Source: Deltaproteobacteria bacterium (GTDB lineage: Bacteria > Myxococcota_A > Polyangia > Polyangiales > Polyangiaceae). Taken from it: a stretch of DNA of 64,000 nucleotides. This document shows, piece by piece, positions 7,539-15,665 of this stretch (within the stretch, counting starts at the first letter, position 1; each line of letters begins with the position of its first letter). Below the pieces are notes generated by a model. It was not told the DNA's origin, did no database searches, and was given only the letters and a program-made list of their open reading frames with translations. A program made the translations under genes and the position numbers. The stretch spans positions 124,001 through 188,000 of the forward strand of contig JACRCQ010000009.1 in the NCBI GenBank assembly GCA_016218915.1, given 5' to 3'.

Positions 7539-9389
7539 CTAGTTCGCAACCTGGGGAGCCGGACGCTGTGCGAGCTGCAGGTGGTAGAGCCTCGCGTACA
7601 GCCCGTCCCGCACCACGAGATCGTCGTGCGTGCCCTGCTCCACTACCCGACCACCGTAGAGCACCACGATCCGATCCGCAGCGCGGATCGTCGAGAGGCG
7701 ATGGGCGATCACCAGCGCCGTCCTGTCGCGCATCAGCTCGGTCAGACCGGACTGGATGCGCGCCTCGGTGTCGCTGTCGATGCTGGCCGTGGCTTCGTCG
7801 AGGATCACGATGGGCGCGCCGCGGTACAGTGCGCGCGCGAACGCGATGAGCTGCCGCTGGCCCGCGGACAGGTTGGCCCCGCGCTCGTCGATGCGCGCAT
7901 CCAGCCCACCTTGGCGCGAATCGATGAGCTCCCCCGCTCCCACGCGCCGAAGCACCTGCTCGACCAGGGCGCGGTCAGGCTCGGCCTCGCCGATCGCCAC
8001 ATTCGACAGGATCGTGCCCGAGAACAGGTACATCTCCTGGGGCACCACCGAGAAGCTGGAGCGCAGCGAAACGCGGTCGCGGGATCGGACGTCGTGGCCT
8101 TCCACACGCACCTTGCCATGCTCGACGTCGTAGATGCGCAGCAGCAAGGCAGCGAGCGTGGACTTGCCGGAGCCGGTGGGGCCGACGACGGCGATCTTCT
8201 CGCCCTTGCGCGCCTTGATGGTGATGTCGTGGAGGACCTCGGTGGCGGAGGAGTATCCGAAGCTGACGTGATCGAACTCGAACGCGAGGCTGGCATCCCC
8301 GTCCTGGCTCTCCGAGCGGACCGGCGCGTCGGGCTCTTCGTGGTCGAGCAGCTCGAAGACGCGCTCGGCGCCCGACATGGCGGACTGCAGGATGGTGTAG
8401 CGCGAGCTCAGGTCGCGGATGGGGCCAAAGAACTGCTCGATGTAGGCCACGAAGGCGACGAGCGTTCCAAAGGCCACATCCGGCATCCATTTGCGAAAGC
8501 CGGCGTACCAAAGGATCGAAGCGATGCAGATGCTCGAGACCATCTCGATGGATGCGTCGAGGATCGACTCCAGCGTAATGGCCCGGAAGTTGGCGTTGCG
8601 GTACGCCGAGTTGATCTCGTCGAACTCGGCTGCGGACTGCTCCTCACGGCAGAAGCTCTGCACGACGGCCATGCCTTGCACCTGCTCGCTCAGGAATGCG
8701 TTGAGGCGAGCGAGCTTGACCCGGATCTGACGGAAGGCATCCCGGGCGCGGCGTCGCACCCAGTTCACCAGCACGCCGATGGGCGGCACGAGCAGGAAGG
8801 CGAACAGGGACAAGCGCCAATCGAGCACGACCATCAGCACGACGATCCCTGCGAGGCGGGCCATGTCGCCGACGGCGTTGAGCGCTCCTGAGGCGAACAG
8901 CTCGCCGATGGCGTCGCTGTCGTTGGTGACGCGGGTGACGAGGCGCCCGATCGGCTGGCGCTCGAAGAAGCCGACGCGCTGACGATGCAGGAAGGCGAAG
9001 ACGGCGCGTCGCAGGTCGTGCATGGCGCGCGCGCCTGCCACCTGCATGGAGTAGACCTGCACGAACACGAGGACCTGCTCGACGATGAGCACGCCGAGCA
9101 GCAGGACACCGCTTCGCTGGAGCCCTTCGGGGCTAGCGTCGATCAACGCCCTGCGCATGATCAGCGGGCGGATCAGCCCTGCAGCGGAGATGATGAAGAG
9201 CGTGACGAACGAAAGGATGAGGGAGGCTGAATGGGGACGGACGAAGGGCCACAGCCGGGCGAGAAGGCGTCGATCGAACGCGGTGCCGATCTCCTGCTCC
9301 TCGTGGAATGCGCGAAGGACCTGCTCGGCGCGCGACAGCTCGGTCTTGGGCCCGCCGTTGACCGGTGCGCCGGCTCCGTTGCGGCTCAT
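7539..9389 (-). CDS. ABC exporter half-transporter, subunit with the canonical ATPase site
   Basis: 616 residues. The start ATG overlaps the stop of the upstream exporter gene (ATGA), so the two are co-translated. Residues about 40-340 are a six-helix ABC exporter membrane domain, followed by a nucleotide-binding domain: Walker A GPTGSGKST (403-411), signature LSAGQ (507-511), Walker B VILDE with catalytic Glu532, and H-loop AHR (His563). This subunit supplies the complete Walker/H-loop set, while its signature carries Ala for the first Gly. It likely forms a heterodimer with the upstream gene product, of the LmrCD or TM287/288 type. Substrate unknown: lipid, peptide or drug export are all possible. 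Confidence 0.9.
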   Translation of the reverse strand: MSRNGAGAPVNGGPKTELSRAEQVLRAFHEEQEIGTAFDRRLLARLWPFVRPHSASLILSFVTLFIISAAGLIRPLIMRRALIDASPEGLQRSGVLLLGVLIVEQVLVFVQVYSMQVAGARAMHDLRRAVFAFLHRQRVGFFERQPIGRLVTRVTNDSDAIGELFASGALNAVGDMARLAGIVVLMVVLDWRLSLFAFLLVPPIGVLVNWVRRRARDAFRQIRVKLARLNAFLSEQVQGMAVVQSFCREEQSAAEFDEINSAYRNANFRAITLESILDASIEMVSSICIASILWYAGFRKWMPDVAFGTLVAFVAYIEQFFGPIRDLSSRYTILQSAMSGAERVFELLDHEEPDAPVRSESQDGDASLAFEFDHVSFGYSSATEVLHDITIKARKGEKIAVVGPTGSGKSTLAALLLRIYDVEHGKVRVEGHDVRSRDRVSLRSSFSVVPQEMYLFSGTILSNVAIGEAEPDRALVEQVLRRVGAGELIDSRQGGLDARIDERGANLSAGQRQLIAFARALYRGAPIVILDEATASIDSDTEARIQSGLTELMRDRTALVIAHRLSTIRAADRIVVLYGGRVVEQGTHDDLVVRDGLYARLYHLQLAQRPAPQVAN

Positions 9390-11275
9390 GGCGACACCCC
9401 TTCGGCGTTGCGCAAGGCCGCCCCGATGGCTTCGATCTCGCTCTGGATGCGCTGCTCCTCGGCGAAGCGTGCGTACTGGCCCCCCAGCGCGACCAGCTCG
9501 TCGTGCGTGCCCTGCTCGATCACGCGCCCCTGACCGAGCACTGCGATCGAATCGCAACGGCAGGCTGCTGCCACGCGGCTCGTGATCAGGATCACGGTGC
9601 GACGCTTGATCTCGCGCTCGATGGTGTCGAGGATCGCCTTTTCGGTGCGTGCATCGACTGCGGAGAGCGGATCATCGAGGATGAGGACAGCAGGCTGGTA
9701 GACCAGGGCGCGGGCCAGGGCGATGCGCTGCTTCTGCCCGCCGGAGACTTGCACGCCCCGCTCTCCGACGATCGTGTCGAGCTGCTGCGGCAGCGCCATC
9801 ATCTCTTCGAGCACGTGCGCCTCGCCCGCTGCCAGGCGGATGCGATCGAGCCCTTCGGGTGAATCGGGCTCGTCGAGCGAGAAGCCGACGTTGCGCGCCA
9901 CGGTCGTGCTGAACAGGAACGCGTCCTGCCAGGCAAGGCCGATCGCACGGTGCACGGTGGCGAGCGGCAGATCGCAGACGTCGATGCCATCGAGCAGCAC
10001 GGTGCCGCGGGGAGTGGGCATCAGGCGCGCGATGAGCGATGCGACGGTCGACTTGCCGCTGCCCACGCGGCCGACGATGGCGAGCGATCGGCCCGCGTCC
10101 ACCTTGAGCGACACGCAGTCGAGCACCCGCTGCGTTCCGTAAGAGAAGGTGAGGTTGCGGACCTCGATAGCACCGCGCACGTTGGCTGGAGCGGGCAGCT
10201 CGCCGTCGACCACATCCGGCACGGCGTCGAAGATGTCCTTGAGGCGCACGTAGCTGGCGCGGCCGCGCTGGACCATGGACATGATGAAGCCGAAGGCGAT
10301 GATGGGCCAGGTGAGGCGCGCGAGCGCCGCCCAGAAGGCGATGAAGTCGCCGTGGGTGATCTGGTGGGTGAGCACCAGGTGGCCGCCGTACCAGAAGACG
10401 ATCAGGGTGCCGGCCGCGGAGAGAGCGGCCATGATCGGGGTCATGAACCCGCGCAGCCGGGCGATGGCGAGCGACTTGTCGAGGTAGTCGAGGCTGGTGT
10501 GCTCGAAGGCGGATTGCTCGGCCTGCTCGAGGGAGAAGGAGCGGACGACGCGGACGCCGGCGAGGCTTTCCTGGACGCGCTCGGACAGCTTGCCCAGAGA
10601 GGCCTGGTTGTCGCGGTTGCGAACGTACAAGGAGCGGCTGAAGCCGCGTGTGACGAGCATGACCAAGGGCAGGGGGACGAGCGCAGCGAGGGTGAGCGGG
10701 CCCGAGACCCCGATCATCACGGACAGGGCGCTGATCAAGGCGAACGCGGTATTGAGGACGTTGAGCACGCCGAAGCCGAGCAGCAGACGGACCTGCGTGA
10801 GATCGTTGGTGGCACGGCTCATGATCTCGCCGACCGGCATGCGGCGGAAAAAGGCTGCGCCGAGGCGCTGCAGGCGTCCGAGCAGCGCGCGCCGCAGCTC
10901 GTATTCGCCCATGCGTCCCGCATGGAACAGGGTCATGCGCGATGCGACACGGATGGCAGCGGCGGAGATCACGACGACGAGCACGAGGACGACGACGCGG
11001 GTAGTCTCAGCGCTGCGGGATGCGAGGGCATGGTCGACGCCGGCCTTGAAGAGCCTGTCGCGCACGCTCATCAGGGTTTGCAGGGCGATGAGCGCGAAAG
11101 TCCCGAGGGCGTAGTAGAAGAGGTTTCGCTTGAGCTGCGCGCCGAGGCCGACCGCGAGGCTGGCATCATCGGCGTGCGAAGAGCTTCGCGCGCGGGATGA
11201 TTTCAAGTCCTTGTGCAGGGAGTCAGGCGGCCGAGCAGGGCCACCCTCGCCTTGCGGGTGGGCGTGCGATGACAT
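9386..11275 (-). CDS. ABC exporter half-transporter, subunit with a degenerate ATPase site
   Basis: 629 residues. The membrane domain spans about 45-345. In the ATPase domain Walker A is GRVGSGKST (402-410), the signature VSGGQ is canonical (510-514), but Walker B is LILDD, with Asp535 where the catalytic Glu should be, and the H-loop histidine is replaced by Ser566 (ITSR). In heterodimeric exporters such changes mark the degenerate site, which pairs with the altered LSAGQ signature of the partner, exactly as found here. It is first in the two-gene operon; the KOW-domain gene ends 15 bp upstream and may be co-transcribed. Confidence 0.9.
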   Translation of the reverse strand: MSSHAHPQGEGGPARPPDSLHKDLKSSRARSSSHADDASLAVGLGAQLKRNLFYYALGTFALIALQTLMSVRDRLFKAGVDHALASRSAETTRVVVLVLVVVISAAAIRVASRMTLFHAGRMGEYELRRALLGRLQRLGAAFFRRMPVGEIMSRATNDLTQVRLLLGFGVLNVLNTAFALISALSVMIGVSGPLTLAALVPLPLVMLVTRGFSRSLYVRNRDNQASLGKLSERVQESLAGVRVVRSFSLEQAEQSAFEHTSLDYLDKSLAIARLRGFMTPIMAALSAAGTLIVFWYGGHLVLTHQITHGDFIAFWAALARLTWPIIAFGFIMSMVQRGRASYVRLKDIFDAVPDVVDGELPAPANVRGAIEVRNLTFSYGTQRVLDCVSLKVDAGRSLAIVGRVGSGKSTVASLIARLMPTPRGTVLLDGIDVCDLPLATVHRAIGLAWQDAFLFSTTVARNVGFSLDEPDSPEGLDRIRLAAGEAHVLEEMMALPQQLDTIVGERGVQVSGGQKQRIALARALVYQPAVLILDDPLSAVDARTEKAILDTIEREIKRRTVILITSRVAAACRCDSIAVLGQGRVIEQGTHDELVALGGQYARFAEEQRIQSEIEAIGAALRNAEGVSP

Positions 11276-11290
11276 GATCCGGATCGAAGG

Positions 11291-12625
11291 CTACTTGTCC
11301 CGCTGCTCCTTGGGGGAGCGCGCAGTGGGCATGGGGCGACGGTGCGAAGTCTGCAAGGCGGGCCGATCACGTTGATCGGTCACCACCGCAAGATCCTCGA
11401 GCGCAACTCGCGTCGACAGCAGGCCGAGCAGGATACGGGCCCCGCCACGAGCGTCGAGCTCATTGACCACGCCCACCTTGCCGGCAAAAGCGCCGGACAG
11501 GACCTTGACCTTGGAGCCCTTCTCGATGGGCTCAGCGTGGTCAGGGTGCTCGGGCTGGCGGGGGACAGCGCGAGGAGCAGGCGGACGCCGCGGCTCCTCG
11601 GCTGGGTGGCGCAACGGTACGCGTTGCGAGCCTGACGGCGGTCTGGGGGAAGAAACGGGACGCTGCGGCTTGGGAGCGGCGGCAGCGCTGTCAGGCTTGA
11701 AGAGGTTACCGAGGGTGGGACGCGGGCGAGCGGCGCCATAGTCCACGCGCTCGCGGGTACGCTCCCTGGATTTTTCGGTGGTTTCGCGGCGCTGACGATC
11801 GGCTTCGGCCCGATCTCGCTCGGTGCGTGCGGCGTGCTCTGCAGCGGCGCGGGACAGGTCCTCGCGCATCTCTGCGAGCTTGTCGGCGATGTGCGCTGGG
11901 TCGTCGCCGTGCGACCAGGCGATCTGCTGGTAGACCGGAGCGAGCGCGATCAGCGCGTCAGCGAGCTGCTCATCGAGCAGCTCGGTGTGCTCGATGGCGA
12001 CGGCGCGAGGCACGCGCCAACCGATCCACAGGGCGCTGGCAGAGGTGGCGCACTGCGAGAGCAGCTCGAGCATGGACGCGCGAGCGATCGACGAGCACGC
12101 GACGAGGGAGCTTCGATCCGCGCCGAGGGAGAACTGCTCGGGCATGTCCTGGATCGCCTCGACGACCTGGCGGGCGCGGGGCTCGTCGCTGAGCCGCGCG
12201 CGGAGCGTTTCGAAGTCGACCCACGCATTGGGGTGCAGCTGCACGCAGACCTCGACGCTCTCGTGGTCGATGCGCAGGGCGAGGAACGCATGACGGAAGA
12301 ACGGGGACGGATCGTTGAGAGCCTCTGCGATGCCGCGTCGCTGGTCGAGCAGCGCATCGAGATCCGCGCGCGTGTCCGGATCGCGCCACAGGAAGACCCA
12401 CTGGCAATCCACGCGGTGGCCGTTCCACACGCTGGGGTGCTCGTCGGAGCCGTGCACGTCGACGGCGATGTCGATGTCCTGGAGGCGGGAGACGACGGTA
12501 CGGACCCAGGAGAGCGCACGCTGCTTGAACTCGAGCCGTGGGCGCGAGAAGGCATTGGACGATGCGCGCTCGGGAAGATACGCGTCGAAGTCAGTTTCGG
12601 TCAGGCCGAGGATCGGGGCAGTCAT
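11291..12625 (-). CDS. Unknown N-terminal domain, charged helix and C-terminal KOW motif
   Basis: 444 residues from the ATG at 12625. Residues about 1-250 form a globular domain I do not recognise (WVRTVVSRL, CQWVFLWRD, FRHAFLALRID). Residues about 255-330 are a strongly charged helix or coiled coil rich in Glu/Arg. A basic Pro/Arg/Ser-rich linker follows, then a KOW motif near 380-430 (GSKVKVLSGAFAGKVGVVNE), the ribosome/RNA-polymerase-binding module of NusG and L24. The combination suggests a nucleic-acid or transcription/translation-associated protein, but no function can be assigned. It lies 15 bp upstream of the ABC exporter genes on the same strand. Confidence 0.75.
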   Translation of the reverse strand: MTAPILGLTETDFDAYLPERASSNAFSRPRLEFKQRALSWVRTVVSRLQDIDIAVDVHGSDEHPSVWNGHRVDCQWVFLWRDPDTRADLDALLDQRRGIAEALNDPSPFFRHAFLALRIDHESVEVCVQLHPNAWVDFETLRARLSDEPRARQVVEAIQDMPEQFSLGADRSSLVACSSIARASMLELLSQCATSASALWIGWRVPRAVAIEHTELLDEQLADALIALAPVYQQIAWSHGDDPAHIADKLAEMREDLSRAAAEHAARTERDRAEADRQRRETTEKSRERTRERVDYGAARPRPTLGNLFKPDSAAAAPKPQRPVSSPRPPSGSQRVPLRHPAEEPRRPPAPRAVPRQPEHPDHAEPIEKGSKVKVLSGAFAGKVGVVNELDARGGARILLGLLSTRVALEDLAVVTDQRDRPALQTSHRRPMPTARSPKEQRDK

Positions 12626-12809
12626 CGATGATCCGTTCGCGGGGAAGTAGACGGGGCCGGCCGCCATTGTCAACGTAATGCGAAAGGGGCGCGCGCCCCA
12701 ACCCTTTCGTTGGGGGTGGTGCGGTTCGGCCCCTGGACGCAGGACGAGCTTGACCTCGGGCGGGGTCGTGCCAGGGTTCATGCCCGTTCAGCATCAGGTC
12801 GAGGGAGTC

Positions 12810-13337
12810 ATGACGGAAACCGCACAAGACATCGAGATCGTCTGCCAGGACTGCGGAGAGAGCTTCATCTTCACGGGCGCGGAGGCGGCGTTCTACCAGG
12901 CTCGCTCGCTGTCCATGCCCCCCAAGCGGTGCAAGGAGTGCCGGGGCGCGCGGGGACGGCCTCCGGAGCGATCGGCCCAGGACTATCCGACCGGGAACCC
13001 GAACGAGTACCGCAGCCCGATGGCATGCGAGACCCCTGGCACCAACTGGGCGCGGCCGAGCACGCCATCCCGGGCCAGGCCCAGGCCGGCGGAGTCGCAG
13101 GAGTATCGATCGCCGGCGTTCCGCAACAGCGAGCCGATGGCGCAGCGCGCGCCCCGCATGCAGGGCAACGGTGCGCCCGGGTTCCGCCGACGGGAGCGTC
13201 CCATGTTCCAGACCATCTGTGCGAAGTGCGGCGCCACAGCGCACGTACCGTTCGAGCCCAGCCCGAGCCGTCAGGTGCTGTGCAAGGGCTGTTTCGATGA
13301 AAAACGAGGGATTCCGCCCACAACCGAGGAAGGCTGA
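12810..13337 (+). CDS. Double zinc-ribbon protein (zf-Trcl type)
   Basis: 175 residues from the ATG at 12810, preceded by GAGGGAG. Residues about 8-45 match the probable-zinc-ribbon family: CQDCGESF, a spacer, then PPKRCKECR. A low-complexity Pro/Arg/Ser linker follows, then a second zinc knuckle near the C-terminus: CAKCG, VPFEPSPSRQVLCKGCF. The same two motifs occur together in small proteins of many Deltaproteobacteria-type genomes, without known function; metal binding and contact with nucleic acid are inferences. It is divergent from the KOW-domain gene. Confidence 0.8.
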   Translation: MTETAQDIEIVCQDCGESFIFTGAEAAFYQARSLSMPPKRCKECRGARGRPPERSAQDYPTGNPNEYRSPMACETPGTNWARPSTPSRARPRPAESQEYRSPAFRNSEPMAQRAPRMQGNGAPGFRRRERPMFQTICAKCGATAHVPFEPSPSRQVLCKGCFDEKRGIPPTTEEG

Positions 13338-13484
13338 GCATCGGCCACGGGCGATTGTGCATCGCACAGTGGCGCCGTCCCTTGCGAGTGATTATCCGTT
13401 CGGAACCCAGAGTCTGGCCGTGATGCGTGGAGGCAGGGCGGTCGTATGGTAGTGTCCGGCAGTGAGCGTCTGAAGGAGTGAGCC

Positions 13485-14588
13485 TTGTCGCCGCGATCGA
13501 GTGGAAAAACAAGCAGGCGCACCGGAGCCGGTGCCTCCACCCATCACGAAGAGCGCGCTTCGGAAGAGGACGCGCGGTCGCGGGAGTCATCCGAGGGCGA
13601 GGCGAGCGAAGGATCGGATCGCGAAGAGGGCGATGAGGAGATCATAGAGGCGCCGGCGGAGATCGTGGATGGCGACGACTCTCTGGCACCTGAGCCTCGC
13701 TTGCCGTTGGAGCCGAAGGACTCGAGCAAGGCCCTTACACGATTCGACCCGTTGCAGGCGTACTTGCGCGAGGTGCAGCGGCACCCGTTGCTCACGCCGG
13801 ACGAGGAGCACTCGCTGGCGACGCGCTACGCGGAGACAGGCGACGTGCAGGCAGCGGCGCGGCTGGTCACGGCCAACCTCAGGCTCGTGGTCAAGCTCGC
13901 CTACGAGTATCGGCGCGCCTACCGCAACATCATGGATCTGATCCAGGAGGGGAACATCGGCCTGATGCAGGCCGTCAAGCGCTACGACCCCTCGCGAGGC
14001 GTCAAGCTCTCGTCCTATGCCGCGTGGTGGATCCGGGCCTACATCCTGCGGTTCATCCTGAACAACTGGCGGCTGGTCAAGCTCGGCACGACCCAGGCGC
14101 AGCGCAAGCTCTTCTTCAACCTCAACAAGGAGAAGGCTCGCCTGACCGCCATGGGCATCGAGCCGTCCTCGGCCGAGATCGCGCGACGCCTCAACGTCGA
14201 GGAGACCGAGGTCGTCGAGATGGACCGCCGCCTGTCTTCAGGCGAAGCCTCGCTCGATGCCCCGGTCGGCGACAGCGAAGGTAGACCGGTTTCCCGCGTC
14301 GAGATGATGCCGTCGTCGGACCGCAGGCCTGACGTGATGCTCGCAGACGACGAGTACCATGCGATGGTGCGCGAGCGTCTCGACACGTTCCGGGAGCGGC
14401 TTCACAACGAGAAGGACATCGCGATCTTCGACGAGCGCCTGCGCGCGGTGGAGCCGCGGACGCTGCAGGAGATCGGGGATCGCTTCGGGATCTCGCGTGA
14501 GCGGGTGCGCCAGCTCGAGGCGCGCCTCACCCGGCAGCTGCGCGAATACCTGCAGGATGAGCTGGGAGAGGCGGTCGACGCGCCGTGA
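13485..14588 (+). CDS. rpoH: RpoH-family alternative RNA polymerase sigma factor
   Basis: 367 residues from a TTG start 6 nt after AAGGAG (13473-13478). Residues 1-75 are an unusual acidic Ser/Glu-rich extension. Region 1.2/2 begins near 88 (DPLQAYLREVQRHPLLTPDEE) and includes the core-binding LIQEGNIGLMQAVKRYDPSRG and the -10 recognition segment FSSYA-like LSSYAAWWIRAYI. The RpoH box QRKLFFNLNK follows, which separates heat-shock-type factors from primary sigma. Region 4 is TLQEIGDRFGISRERVRQLE. Myxobacteria carry several RpoH-like factors (for example SigB and SigC in development), so heat shock versus developmental use cannot be told from sequence. It overlaps rsmI by GTGA. Confidence 0.85.
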   Translation: MSPRSSGKTSRRTGAGASTHHEERASEEDARSRESSEGEASEGSDREEGDEEIIEAPAEIVDGDDSLAPEPRLPLEPKDSSKALTRFDPLQAYLREVQRHPLLTPDEEHSLATRYAETGDVQAAARLVTANLRLVVKLAYEYRRAYRNIMDLIQEGNIGLMQAVKRYDPSRGVKLSSYAAWWIRAYILRFILNNWRLVKLGTTQAQRKLFFNLNKEKARLTAMGIEPSSAEIARRLNVEETEVVEMDRRLSSGEASLDAPVGDSEGRPVSRVEMMPSSDRRPDVMLADDEYHAMVRERLDTFRERLHNEKDIAIFDERLRAVEPRTLQEIGDRFGISRERVRQLEARLTRQLREYLQDELGEAVDAP

Positions 14589-15430
14589 GCGTGCTGGTGC
14601 TGGTCCCCACGCCGATCGGAAACCTCGGGGACATCACGCTGCGAGCCATCGAGACGCTCAAGACCGTTTCGCACATCGTGGCCGAAGACACCCGGCACAG
14701 CCGCAAGCTGCTTTCCCACCTGGAGATCGACGGCTCGCGCATGTCGAGGCTCGACGCCAACGCGACCGAGGCGGACCGGCAGCGGGTGATCGACTGGCTG
14801 CTCGAAGGGCAGGACGTGGCGTTGATCACGGATGCGGGGAGCCCTGCGGTGAGCGATCCTGGAAGCGCGCTGGTGCGCGATGCGATCCGGGCCGGCATCC
14901 AGGTGATCGCGCTGCCAGGAGCGTCGGCGGTGACCGCTGCAGTGGCGGTCTCGGGGCTGGTGGACAACGCATTCCGCTTCGTGGGTTTTCTGCCGCGATC
15001 AGGGCCTGATCGGGCGCGGGCGATCACGGACATCTCCACGAGCCGCGAGCCGGTGGTGCTGTTCGAGTCTGCGCAGCGCATGGAGGCGCTGCTCGGCGAT
15101 CTTGGGGCAGCGATGGCTGCGCGCGAGATCGTGGTGGCGCGCGAGGTGAGCAAGCTGCACGAAGAGATTGTGCGCAGCACGCTGGGCGAGCTCGCACAGA
15201 GCCGTCGGGAGTGGCTGGGCGAGATCACGATCGTGCTGGGAGCGTGGGAGCCTTCGCCGCAAGACGCGCCGACCGAAGAGGACATCGATCGGCGGATCGA
15301 CGAGGAGCTGGCAGCGGGCGTGCACACGCGCACGGCGTCGGAGAAGATCGCGGCGTGGTGCGGCAAGGGGCGGCGCGAGATCTACGCGCGGGTGCTGGAG
15401 CGCAAGGGGATGAACTCGCGTCGAGATTGA
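14585..15430 (+). CDS. rsmI: RsmI, 16S rRNA 2'-O-ribose C1402 methyltransferase
   Basis: 281 residues, standard length. The SAM-dependent tetrapyrrole-methylase fold begins LVPTPIGNLGDITLRA, the RsmI signature, with EDTRHSRKLLSH, ITDAGSPAVSDPG and the glycine-rich LPGASAVTAAVAVSG. The C-terminal RsmI HTH-like part is GKGRREIYARVLE. With RsmH it dimethylates C1402 in the ribosomal P site. The GTG start overlaps the sigma factor stop (GTGA), so the two are translationally coupled. A repeat element begins at its stop codon. Confidence 0.95.
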   Translation: MSVLVLVPTPIGNLGDITLRAIETLKTVSHIVAEDTRHSRKLLSHLEIDGSRMSRLDANATEADRQRVIDWLLEGQDVALITDAGSPAVSDPGSALVRDAIRAGIQVIALPGASAVTAAVAVSGLVDNAFRFVGFLPRSGPDRARAITDISTSREPVVLFESAQRMEALLGDLGAAMAAREIVVAREVSKLHEEIVRSTLGELAQSRREWLGEITIVLGAWEPSPQDAPTEEDIDRRIDEELAAGVHTRTASEKIAAWCGKGRREIYARVLERKGMNSRRD

Positions 15431-15649
15431 TCACCTCACCCCCGCGTGCTTCGACGCGAATCTCGCGAGCCCCTCTCCTGATCCGCCGCATCCCGCGACG
15501 ACACAATGCGGCGGCAGGAGAGGGGCCGACGCGTCTCGGAGTTGCGCAACTTCGTTGCCCTCTCCTCCCGCCGCAGTGCCGACACATCGGGCGCGGCGGT
15601 GAGGAGGGGGCTCGTTCGGATCGCTGCGTATCGAGGGGGAGGTGAACAA
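15427..15649. repeat. Palindromic repeat element, copy 1 (about 220 bp)
   Basis: Bounded by TTGATCACCTC on the left and GAGGTGAACAA on the right (one mismatch as an inverted pair). Inside are two large hairpins. The first (15470-15525) has outer arms CCCCTCTCCT/AGGAGAGGGG and inner arms CCGCCGCAT/ATGCGGCGG. The second (about 15558-15609) has CTCC-CGCCGC and GCGGCGGTGAGGAG arms. A second copy with the same architecture and size lies at 28608-28826. There is no coding capacity. It starts inside the rsmI stop region and probably acts as its transcript 3' end. Confidence 0.85.
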
Positions 15650-15665
15650 ACCCGGAGCTGGTTCT

